NCBI GenBank assembly: GCA_927911475.1
Contig: CAKMPP010000018.1
Coordinates: 1 to 32,933, forward strand
Direction of reading: 5' to 3'
Source of the DNA: an uncultured Solobacterium sp.
Lineage (GTDB): Bacteria; Bacillota_I; Bacilli_A; Erysipelotrichales; Erysipelotrichaceae
DNA: 32,933 nt
Of the stretch, positions 19,179-26,429 are shown in pieces. The position numbers and the translations under genes are program-made. Under the pieces are notes generated by a model that was given only the letters and a program-made list of their open reading frames with translations, did not search any database and was not told the DNA's origin. Numbering within the stretch: position 1 is the first letter of the stretch; every line of letters starts with the position of its first letter.

Positions 19179-20178
19179 ATGTCTATTACTGCGAAAGATA
19201 TTGCAAAAAAATTAAATATATCTGCAGCATCTGTATCTATGGCACTCAATAATAAACCTGGTGTTTCTGATGAGTTACGTGCAAAGATTTTTTGATACTG
19301 CAAATGAAATGGGTTTTCAATACTCTAAGAAAATGTTGAGAAAGAACCATAAGATGATTGGTGTTATTTTTATACATAAAAACTTTATCTTTGATTCTGC
19401 GTTTTTCTCAGAACTTGGAAATTCTATCGAATATCGACTGAAGGAATATGGATATCGTTTAAATGCTTATCATATTCATGAACACAGTGATATTTCATTA
19501 GAATTACAAAAGATTTTAAAAGACGACCCTGATGGACTAATCTTATTTGGAACGTTAATGACTGATTCCGAAATCCGCTATTTCAACCAATTATCTCTAC
19601 CGGTCTTATTATTAGATGCGTACTTTCCATCCTTTACTGGTGATAGTGTTGTTATCAATAATGTTGATGGTGCACGTGCCGCAACTGAATATCTTATTGA
19701 CCACTGCAAGGGATGTCCTGGATATATTCGCTCATCCTCTATATTCCCAAACTTACGTGAGCGTTCTGACGGATTTTACAAAGCCATTCGAGATGCTGGA
19801 TATCATTCTAGCCAAGCAATCGTTCATGAAGTAATCGCATCTACAGAAAATTCTTATGCAGATATGATTGAAATCATTGATCGAAAGGAACCTCTTGCAA
19901 GTTGCTATTTTTGTGATAATGACGAAATTGCAATTGGTGCAATTCGCGCTTTTAGAGAGCGCGGCATTAAAATTCCTGAAGATATTTCAATCGTTGGTTT
20001 TGATAACATGTCTTATTCATCCTATGTAACACCACCTCTCACGTCAGTGAATGTTCCTAAAGCTTACATGGGTAAAATCGCTGCTGATAGACTATTAGAT
20101 ACCATTCGCTCAGAGGTCCATTACCCTATCAAGATTGCAATTAATACCGATCTTGTCATCCGAAAATCTGTAAAATGA
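19179..20178 (+). CDS. LacI-family transcriptional regulator (frameshifted)
   Basis: Sugar-responsive DNA-binding protein that probably controls the divergent isomerase operon. The start ATG at 19179 follows GAGGTGAT and begins a LacI helix-turn-helix (MSITAKDIAKKLNISAASV, then MALNNKPGVS). The frame breaks in a T6 run at 19288-19293. With five, it reads AKIFDTANEMGFQYSKKM and joins the periplasmic-binding-protein-like effector domain: NKPGVS hinge region, ILFGTLMTDSE, DGARAATEYLIDH, GFDNMSYSSYVTPPLTSV. Repaired length is 332 residues, normal for the family. A reading from 19261 alone would lack the DNA-binding domain. It ends 42 bases before the PTS gene on the other strand, with a terminator between. 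Confidence 0.9.
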
Positions 20179-20189
20179 GTATATGAAAA

Positions 20190-20217
20190 GGTTCAAGCTA
20201 AACTTGAACCCTTTTTT
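20190..20217. terminator. Terminator between LacI gene and PTS gene
   Basis: The stem is GGTTCAAG (20190-20197) with CTTGAACC (20203-20210), a 5-nt loop, then C and six T on the plus strand. It ends the LacI-family transcript. The A-run on its 5' side also gives a T-run on the minus strand for the convergent PTS transcript. Confidence 0.9.
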
Positions 20218-20220
20218 GGT

Positions 20221-21654
20221 TTATGCCTTAGCTTTCTTTGGTCTTGGTTTGTAATTCTGTAAACCATCTGCGTCGTCACCAAATCCTGTGATAATACCAA
20301 CCGCAAGAGAAACTACAAAGCCAACTCCACATGCGATTGATCCCCAGATAAAGGAAGAACTTGGTCCACCTGCATATGTTAAGAAGCATAAGATATTTGA
20401 AGCACCACCTGGTGTATAGATTGCAGCACCTGTTAATCCAACGATTAATCCCGCTACTAATCCACCAAGAGTATAGGAAACCATCGCACGCTTATTTCTT
20501 AACAATACTGAGAATAATGTTGGTTCAGCAATACCACCTACAATCAAAGTAATGGCATTTGTTGCAGCCAACTGCTTTTCTTCACCTTTTGTGCGGAGGA
20601 AGTAAGCTACTGTCATACCCATTAATGCGATATTTGCTGCCTGTGCTCCAGCTAATACAATTGGATCAAATCCAAGAGTTGTAATATTTAAGAATGCGAT
20701 TTGAATAATAGCTACATGCATACCTGTAGCAACAAAGTACATCCAGAAACCACCAAGAAGTGCAACCGCAAATGGTCCTGCTATACCATGCATTGTTGTA
20801 ATAATTGTTGTTAAACCAACACCCACCCAGTTTCCAATAGGAGCCAATACACAGAACATTAATGGTAACATGATTCCGATTGTACCCATTGGAATACCGA
20901 TAATCTTAATTGCATTAGGTGTAATCTTATTCATGAAGTCATATACATACTTCATAGCCCATACAGCCAGTAAGATTGGAATGAGTGATTGTGTATAGTT
21001 GTTCAAAGGCATTGGAATCAAACCGTAAATCTTAAATGGAATTCCATCTGCCGCAATCTTAATAATATTAGGATCAACTAATAATAGACCAAGGAATAAT
21101 GCTAATGGAACGTTAGTTTTAAGTTTATTGGCTGCACCATAAGCAATTAGTACTGGCATAAAATAGAAACCAGCATTTCCTACAATATAGAGGATTCGCA
21201 TGAAGTCGCTCTCTTGTGCCACAATATTTAATAATCCAGGTCCAAACAAGGAATAGAATAGTTTAAACCAACCTGCACCAATCATAACTGGTAACATTGG
21301 CGCAATCGAACCTGAAATATAATCTAATGCTTTACTAGGAAGCTTCTTGATATCGAACGGTTCTTTCTCATCAAGATTCTCATCTACTGTCGCACCCTGT
21401 GCTATTCCAGCCAACTTACAGAATTCTGGATATACCTCTGAAACATGTTGACCGATAATTACTTGAAATTGCTCTCCAGAGAACTGTGCACCAAGGACAC
21501 CCTTTATTGCCTTGATAGCATCTACATTAATTTTATCTTTATTCTTAAAATTAATTCTCAAACGTGTCATGCAGTGAACTGCACTTACAACATTTTCTTT
21601 TCCCCCTACATTCTCTAGAATTTGGGCGCAAAATTCATCATATTTTGCCATCAT
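20221..21654 (-). CDS. PTS glucose/glucoside-family EIIBC permease
   Basis: Phosphotransferase permease that imports and phosphorylates a sugar, probably a beta-glucoside or other disaccharide. The N-terminal EIIB domain has the phospho-acceptor Cys28 in VHCMTRLRI, and the rest is a membrane EIIC domain with about ten hydrophobic segments. Length is 477 and the chain ends in a lysine-rich tail, with no EIIA domain, so EIIA must come from another gene. Two ATG codons lie at 21652-21654 and 21649-21651. GAGGAG (about 21657-21663) is better spaced from the second. The gene has its own promoter (21737-21765). It is convergent with the LacI regulator, which may control it as well. Frame intact. 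Confidence 0.87.
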   Translation of the reverse strand: MMAKYDEFCAQILENVGGKENVVSAVHCMTRLRINFKNKDKINVDAIKAIKGVLGAQFSGEQFQVIIGQHVSEVYPEFCKLAGIAQGATVDENLDEKEPFDIKKLPSKALDYISGSIAPMLPVMIGAGWFKLFYSLFGPGLLNIVAQESDFMRILYIVGNAGFYFMPVLIAYGAANKLKTNVPLALFLGLLLVDPNIIKIAADGIPFKIYGLIPMPLNNYTQSLIPILLAVWAMKYVYDFMNKITPNAIKIIGIPMGTIGIMLPLMFCVLAPIGNWVGVGLTTIITTMHGIAGPFAVALLGGFWMYFVATGMHVAIIQIAFLNITTLGFDPIVLAGAQAANIALMGMTVAYFLRTKGEEKQLAATNAITLIVGGIAEPTLFSVLLRNKRAMVSYTLGGLVAGLIVGLTGAAIYTPGGASNILCFLTYAGGPSSSFIWGSIACGVGFVVSLAVGIITGFGDDADGLQNYKPRPKKAKA

Positions 21655-21704
21655 CTTCTCCTCTCCGAATCTCCCCTTATCGGTATTGATTCATTCAATG
21701 GCTT

Positions 21705-21721
21705 ACTCTTTCACTAAGAGT
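21705..21721. promoter_or_regulatory. Hairpin in the PTS mRNA leader
   Basis: ACTCTT (21705-21710) and AAGAGT (21716-21721) form a 6-bp hairpin. On the minus strand it lies in the untranslated leader between the PTS promoter and the start codon. T5 follows on the plus strand, but no plus-strand gene ends here. Function unknown. Confidence 0.35.
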
Positions 21722-21736
21722 GTTTTTACACTATTT

Positions 21737-21765
21737 ATATTATGTAATCTTGTATGTGTTTTCAA
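21737..21765 (-). promoter_or_regulatory. Promoter of the PTS EIIBC gene
   Basis: On the minus strand TTGAAA (21760-21765) and TAATAT (21737-21742) are 17 bp apart. Transcription would start near 21730, giving a leader of about 75 bases. An ATTAAG/CTTAAT inverted repeat (21772-21791) lies just upstream of the -35. Confidence 0.6.
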
Positions 21766-21771
21766 TCTATT

Positions 21772-21791
21772 ATTAAGTTAAATTGCTTAAT
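21772..21791. repeat. Inverted repeat ATTAAG-N8-CTTAAT
   Basis: Six-base arms at 21772-21777 and 21786-21791, 6 bp upstream of the PTS -35 box. Similar to the larger TTAAGT palindromes near 23378 and 23428, so possibly a weaker site for the same regulator. Confidence 0.4.
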
Positions 21792-21823
21792 TTAAAGCCT
21801 TAATTTCACTATAAATAATTAAG

Positions 21824-21843
21824 ATTAAGTTTTTTAACTTAAT
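21824..21843 (-). terminator. AT-rich hairpin at the end of the DUF1593 gene
   Basis: ATTAAGTT (21824-21831) and AACTTAAT (21836-21843) form a perfect 8-bp stem with a 4-base loop overlapping the stop codon. As a terminator it is weak because the stem has almost no G-C pairs. It could instead be another regulatory palindrome of the TTAAGT type. Confidence 0.35.
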
Positions 21844-23323
21844 TTACTTTAATTATTACAACACCATATGTAGTCATTGGTGTTTCATTTACATCTTGTG
21901 CACGTAGAATCAAAACAAATTCATCTCCAGCCTTTGCATCATCTGGAACTGTAAAGTATGTATTTAGACTTGTTTGTTCCCAAACACACAATAAATTTGC
22001 CTTACCTCCATAATGATTGTACTGAGGATAAATCTCCCAAACTGTCTTTACATCATCGTAATCTGGGTCAAATACATCAGCACTTATAGCAACATGTTCT
22101 GAAGGTTTTGCCGTAATGTTTGGATTTTTAATTTCTACAACAGGCGCATGATTTGCCTCTGAATACTCTTGGTAACACCATCTTGCTCTAGCTGCCCAGT
22201 CTTCTTGGTATGACTTTATAAATGGATTGTATTTCTCATATTTACCTGTTTGTGGATTATAAGGTACTTCAGCTTCTGCATCTCCCGTTAACAAGCATCC
22301 TAACAAACCTGGATAGTGATAGTTCTCATTCCCTTTTAAGCCAAACGATAGTAATGGGATATAAGTGTTAGAATCACCTTCACCAATAAAATCGTATTGT
22401 TCAAAATTCTGCGCAGGTACATTCGGAAAGCCAAAGTCTAACACTCCATGTACCCCAAACTGATATACATCTGCCTCCCCTTCAACTTTACGTCCGTCTT
22501 TCATGAGATGATATTCGTCCATTAATGCAGACTTTCCATTATGAATGTTTTTCTTCAACCAATTAGCTTTGAACATATTTGCGATATCTGGTTGCAGTGG
22601 TACGATTCCCATATAGGTACCATATAAGTTCTCTGGACATAGCGTAATAATTCCAGGATATATTTCCGGAATCTTATTATCTAACCACGAGTTATCTTGA
22701 CCAATTCCTTTATTAATGCCAAGAATACGAACTTTATCTACGATTTGATTACGTACTTCAATCCACTTTTCAGTATTTTTATATTCTTCATAAACCGATA
22801 ATAGTGCTCTTACAATTGTATTAACTCCACCCCAAGATTGTAGATAAAGAGGTTGTGTATCACTATCAAGAAGATACTTCTTAATCAGATTCGACCCCTC
22901 TGTATCAAATCGTACATCCCCTTCAAATTCAATATTTCCTACCTTTGTAATTTTTAATAATTCTTCAGGTGATGGAAATCCATCTGCGTTCTTACTTAGA
23001 AATGGATATGCTTTTGCATATGCACCTTTCCATAGTTCTTCAATCCATCCCATAGGGAAAGGTCGAAATTCTTTTAAGAATTTGCCATCGGGATCAGGCC
23101 CAAATTTAGTTCTAGGTCTTTCTAAACCTGCTAAACCAGAAGTTCGATAATTTGGTGTAACTTCTCCAAGGGTATGAATCTCATCTCCGTTAAAGTGATA
23201 TTGGCTAGATGTGTATACAACGCCTACCAGATTTATCTCGTTTAGATATAAACAGAGATGGATAAGCGAGTTCATATCATCTACTTCACCATCTGTTGTA
23301 ATAATTGTTTTTACTTTTACCAT
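21839..23323 (-). CDS. DUF1593 nucleoside-hydrolase-like / Sde182-type protein
   Basis: Protein of 494 residues with an N-terminal nucleoside-hydrolase-like domain (Asp-rich start TTDGEVDDMNSLIHLCLY; further motifs QSWGGVNTI and YPGLLGCLLTGDAE) and a C-terminal beta-sandwich (about residues 400-494) like the Sde0182 C-terminal domain. It presumably cleaves a glycosidic or N-ribosidic bond; family members are poorly characterised. There is no signal peptide, although many relatives are exported. I choose the second ATG (23321-23323) because AAGGAG (23332-23336) is seven bases ahead of it and nearly touches the first ATG at 23329. The gene is next to the PTS permease, but the PTS gene has its own promoter. 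Confidence 0.75.
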   Translation of the reverse strand: MVKVKTIITTDGEVDDMNSLIHLCLYLNEINLVGVVYTSSQYHFNGDEIHTLGEVTPNYRTSGLAGLERPRTKFGPDPDGKFLKEFRPFPMGWIEELWKGAYAKAYPFLSKNADGFPSPEELLKITKVGNIEFEGDVRFDTEGSNLIKKYLLDSDTQPLYLQSWGGVNTIVRALLSVYEEYKNTEKWIEVRNQIVDKVRILGINKGIGQDNSWLDNKIPEIYPGIITLCPENLYGTYMGIVPLQPDIANMFKANWLKKNIHNGKSALMDEYHLMKDGRKVEGEADVYQFGVHGVLDFGFPNVPAQNFEQYDFIGEGDSNTYIPLLSFGLKGNENYHYPGLLGCLLTGDAEAEVPYNPQTGKYEKYNPFIKSYQEDWAARARWCYQEYSEANHAPVVEIKNPNITAKPSEHVAISADVFDPDYDDVKTVWEIYPQYNHYGGKANLLCVWEQTSLNTYFTVPDDAKAGDEFVLILRAQDVNETPMTTYGVVIIKVN

Positions 23324-23377
23324 TGTCATTCTCCTTGGCTCTTATACCTACATTCTATTAAAATTAAGAATAAATAG

Positions 23378-23396
23378 TTAAGTGATATTCACTTAA
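23378..23396. promoter_or_regulatory. Operator-like perfect palindrome upstream of the DUF1593 gene
   Basis: TTAAGTGATATTCACTTAA is a perfect palindrome of 8-bp arms around TAT. It lies 55 bases upstream of the DUF1593 start. On the minus strand its right end contributes TTAACT, a possible -35, 18 bp from a TAGAAT -10 (about 23351-23356). A repressor bound here would block that promoter. Confidence 0.6.
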
Positions 23397-23427
23397 TTTT
23401 ATAGATAATTTATTCTAGTATCTGTTA

Positions 23428-23453
23428 TTAATTAAGTATATTAACTTAATTAA
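23428..23453. repeat. Long AT-rich inverted repeat, same TTAAGT core
   Basis: TTAATTAAGT (23428-23437) and ACTTAATTAA (23444-23453) are perfect 10-bp arms around ATATTA. The core ATTAAGT/ACTTAAT matches the palindrome at 23378-23396, so the two may be paired operator sites about 54 bp apart. Confidence 0.5.
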
Positions 23454-23482
23454 GCCAGTTCTCAATCAGAAAACTGGCTTAA
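23450..23482 (-). terminator. Hairpin after the second PTS-like gene
   Basis: TTAAGCCAGTT (23450-23460) and AACTGGCTTAA (23472-23482) form a perfect 11-bp stem with an 11-base loop, 28 bases downstream of the stop at 23510. The following T-tract on the minus strand is interrupted (TTAATTAAG), so termination strength is uncertain. Confidence 0.55.
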
Positions 23483-23509
23483 TCATATTAAAATCAATTA
23501 CATAAATTT

Positions 23510-25045
23510 CTACATTACTGCACGTAATGAATTGATAATTCCTTTATACAAGAAATAAGACTTTGCACCATAGAGTAATGTATATACATTTTCCTCATGT
23601 GTAATAGTGATTGAGCCAAGATCCATAAGTTCTCTCTCATGTACAATTTCTTTATCATATACCGTAATCACAAGTGATGTAGCGTTGGCATCTACATGTT
23701 TGATGTTCTCTTGGCCACCAATATGCTTGATGATTTGCTTTACCATTTTTTCACCTTCATCACGAATAATTAAACCTGTAGATAGATGACGGAAGTATAA
23801 TCTTGTAGCTAAGAAGTATACGATTGCGGAAATCACACCAACAATGACTACAATAATCAAGTTACGATATAAACTTGTATATTTTAAGTAGCTTAATAGT
23901 TCTGGCAGTGTTCCTGGAATTGCAGTAACAGTATTGGTATCTATTGTAAGATAGCCAAGATTTACATGTAATGTTGAAAATAATCCGTATAAGAATCCAT
24001 TATATCCAAGATGGAAAAAGAATAGTAATGGACTAACCATAAACATCATAATTTGTAGTGGTATCGTTGTGCCAGATATCATGGAAATGAGTGTACCTAC
24101 AATACATAATTTTTGTACTTTTGCACGTTGTGCCTTTGATGTACCGATACTGTACATTCCCCAAATCATTGCAGGTATCGCAAAGATATTCATAACATAA
24201 TATGGTGCAAATAATCTTCCTGCCCCAGATATAAGTGTTCCTGCGCCTAGCTGTGCAGTCCACACATTTGCGTCACCCACAACCGTAGCACCTGCAATAT
24301 TTGTCCACACTCCACCAGATGATGAATACCATAATGGTTGTCGGATGAGTGCATTCAAATGGAACAGTTGCAAGAAACGATCAGTGACTCCATAGAGAAT
24401 CATATTAAATGGGCTACCTAAATCAGAAGAGATATAGTTTACCAAACGTACAATGAACAGGATAAAGTATGGCCAAATAACACCAAATACAGCACCTGCT
24501 AATATACAATATATAACTGTTTTTAATAACGCATCTGTTTGTTTTAATAGTGAAGCTTGCCCAATTCCATGATGTCTTCCTGTTCGACAAGCAATATACG
24601 TTAACATTGTCACGATAATTGTGCCGACCATTCCTGTTAATAATGGATAGTTTGCAGAACCTGATAAATAACTAACAGATGAAGATGCGATACCTATATT
24701 GAATAGTGCATTATACGCATAAGATGGTAATACTGGTGCTGGCACAAACATCGTAGCAATGTGGAATGCAAAATAACCAGTTAATCCGGCAACTACTGTT
24801 ATGGAGCTGTTTTTCTTTTGCGTTAATAGTCTTAATAGAATGAGTAATGGTGCATACATTAAGATTGTTCGTGCAATAATACCTAATAGTTCCCCTACCA
24901 AGAAGACACCATCATTTGCGATGATGGTGACTAATCCATATGCAGGATGAAGGATTATATTTGATACACCACACAGAAAGCATGCGAATGCAATTACAAT
25001 CAGTGGAAATTTCAAAATTTGAAAATATGAATGCATGTATTGCAT
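23510..25045 (-). CDS. PTS EIIC-like membrane protein with degenerate EIIB domain
   Basis: Polytopic membrane protein of 511 residues built like a glucose-family PTS EIICB: about ten membrane segments (residues 10-420), then a C-terminal EIIB-like domain from about residue 434. That domain keeps the fold landmarks (IGGQENI, then a GSITI stretch and LYGAKSYFLYKGI). At the site where active EIIB proteins read DACITRL it reads DANATSL, so the phosphorylated Cys is Asn454 and the conserved Arg is Ser. It should therefore not pass phosphate in the usual way. It may be a transporter needing another EIIB, or a sensor. AGGAGG (25051-25056) precedes the ATG. It starts 12 bases after nadK and is probably cotranscribed with it. 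Confidence 0.75.
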   Translation of the reverse strand: MQYMHSYFQILKFPLIVIAFACFLCGVSNIILHPAYGLVTIIANDGVFLVGELLGIIARTILMYAPLLILLRLLTQKKNSSITVVAGLTGYFAFHIATMFVPAPVLPSYAYNALFNIGIASSSVSYLSGSANYPLLTGMVGTIIVTMLTYIACRTGRHHGIGQASLLKQTDALLKTVIYCILAGAVFGVIWPYFILFIVRLVNYISSDLGSPFNMILYGVTDRFLQLFHLNALIRQPLWYSSSGGVWTNIAGATVVGDANVWTAQLGAGTLISGAGRLFAPYYVMNIFAIPAMIWGMYSIGTSKAQRAKVQKLCIVGTLISMISGTTIPLQIMMFMVSPLLFFFHLGYNGFLYGLFSTLHVNLGYLTIDTNTVTAIPGTLPELLSYLKYTSLYRNLIIVVIVGVISAIVYFLATRLYFRHLSTGLIIRDEGEKMVKQIIKHIGGQENIKHVDANATSLVITVYDKEIVHERELMDLGSITITHEENVYTLLYGAKSYFLYKGIINSLRAVM

Positions 25046-25057
25046 ACTAGCCTCCTG

Positions 25058-25831
25058 TTAAAATAGTGAACTTAGTTTTGTAAAATAGGATACTTTCTTT
25101 CCTTTGATCATACGTACACGTTTTTGATCGCATATACGAATCTCTAATTCTTTAATCTCGTCAATTGGATAAACATCAGAGTCTACACCAAGGATTGCCT
25201 TTTCAAAGCTTGCGGAGCTTAGCTTCACTTTTGTATCTTTACTTAATACGATTGGCGCAAATAGTGAACGTGATTTACTATGATGAATACCAGCAATCTC
25301 AGAAAGTTCAATTAAATCTAAACCTTCTTGAATGACTGCACCACCTAATGAACGGTTATATGCTGTGGAACCTAGTTGTGTGCATACACACATACCAGTG
25401 CCACGGAATGTTTCTAGATATTCATCGCTTAGATGAACATCTAAGATTTGTGTACGTGCAATATTTTCAACACGTATTTCATTTACCGCATGGTAAATAT
25501 TCCCGTTTACTTCCGTTACTAGTAATGGATATTCATTAATTTCATATTTACCAGACAAGTACATCTCTAATAAAGCATCAACTTCATTGTCTTGATAGTC
25601 TGTAAAAAAACCTAGCGTTCCTGTATGTAAACCTAAGAATTTCACGTCTGGTATCAGTTCCATGTAATCATGAATCGCTTTGATATAGGTTCCATCTCCA
25701 CCAACTACAAAGACTGTATCTGGATTTTCTTCGTTATATTCATATTGATTGCTTTGTAATACTTGTTTGATTTTGTCACCAATCTGTTTTGATAGTTCAT
25801 CAAATCTTGTTACGATTGTAAATTTTTCCAT
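25058..25831 (-). CDS. nadK: NAD kinase
   Basis: Cytoplasmic ATP- or polyphosphate-dependent kinase that makes NADP from NAD. The motif VVGGDGTYIKAI (GGDGT at residues 44-48) is the phosphate-donor site, GTLGFFTDYQ and NEIRVE follow, and STAYNRSLGGA is the glycine-rich NAD-binding loop. Length 257 matches the short bacterial type. It lies between the GNAT gene and the PTS-like gene on the same strand, with short gaps. The frame is intact. Confidence 0.94.
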   Translation of the reverse strand: MEKFTIVTRFDELSKQIGDKIKQVLQSNQYEYNEENPDTVFVVGGDGTYIKAIHDYMELIPDVKFLGLHTGTLGFFTDYQDNEVDALLEMYLSGKYEINEYPLLVTEVNGNIYHAVNEIRVENIARTQILDVHLSDEYLETFRGTGMCVCTQLGSTAYNRSLGGAVIQEGLDLIELSEIAGIHHSKSRSLFAPIVLSKDTKVKLSSASFEKAILGVDSDVYPIDEIKELEIRICDQKRVRMIKGKKVSYFTKLSSLF

Positions 25832-25882
25832 AAATTACTTCCTTGTTTGTATTATACATCACATTGCTTGAATCCAAGTGGA

Positions 25883-26324
25883 TTATAGACGTTTATATAA
25901 TCTTGCACTCCAGAAATTCATCCCTATTTCATCAATGTAAAAGTGCATGATTGCTTTCCAATTCTTTGTAGCAGTACTTAACATCATCATTTCCAGCCCT
26001 TTTTTTCTTCAGTTCTTTTTCAAGGCTTTCCATCAATTGTTTCCCAATCCCACGTGAGCGATAAGATGGATGTACATAGATTTCTTGTACCTCAAAGTAA
26101 TGCATGTTTTTATCTATCACACTGGTTTGTTTATCTTGAATTTCCTCTTTGCCAAAAACATAAGCTATCAGTTCATCATCATACGCCGCTAGGATATAAC
26201 AATCTTGAAAGTCATCTTTTGTATTGGCTCGATACCCATAACAACTCTCTTCTTTTTCCCACATCAAAGATAATTCTAATAGTCTTTTTATGTCTGATTG
26301 TTTTGCTTCGTGTATAGCGACCAT
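25883..26324 (-). CDS. GNAT family N-acetyltransferase (frameshifted)
   Basis: Small acetyl-CoA-dependent acyltransferase of unknown substrate. Motif A of the family is seen as VQEIYVHPSYRSRGIGKQLM, which includes the R/Q-x-x-G-x-G/A acetyl-CoA loop. The open frame ends at 25932 with unrelated residues. A run of seven T (26000-26006) likely holds one extra base. With six, the C terminus reads KKGLEMMMLSTATKNW, then AIMHFYIDEIGM, and ends LYKRL at TAA 25883-25885. This gives 146 residues, normal for a single GNAT domain, and restores the usual F/Y-rich end. AAGGAGA at 26333-26339 supports the start. Confidence 0.85.
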
Positions 26325-26391
26325 GGAAGGTTTCTCCTTTTCTTAATCCATATCTATTATATGTTTGATTTTCATATTCCGAAACAAAAGA

Positions 26392-26424
26392 AAACCCGTA
26401 TCAAGATATTCCCAATACAGGTTT
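26392..26424 (-). terminator. metG terminator
   Basis: On the minus strand AAACCTGTAT (26415-26424) pairs with ATACGGGTTT (26392-26401), with one wobble pair and a 13-base loop, followed by a T-rich TTCTTTTG. It ends 6 bases after the metG stop codon. Confidence 0.82.
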
Positions 26425-26429
26425 AGTAC

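Noticed and set aside
21705..21726. Plus-strand terminator (hairpin followed by T5)
   Set aside because: No plus-strand gene ends nearby. It is listed only as a leader hairpin of the PTS gene.
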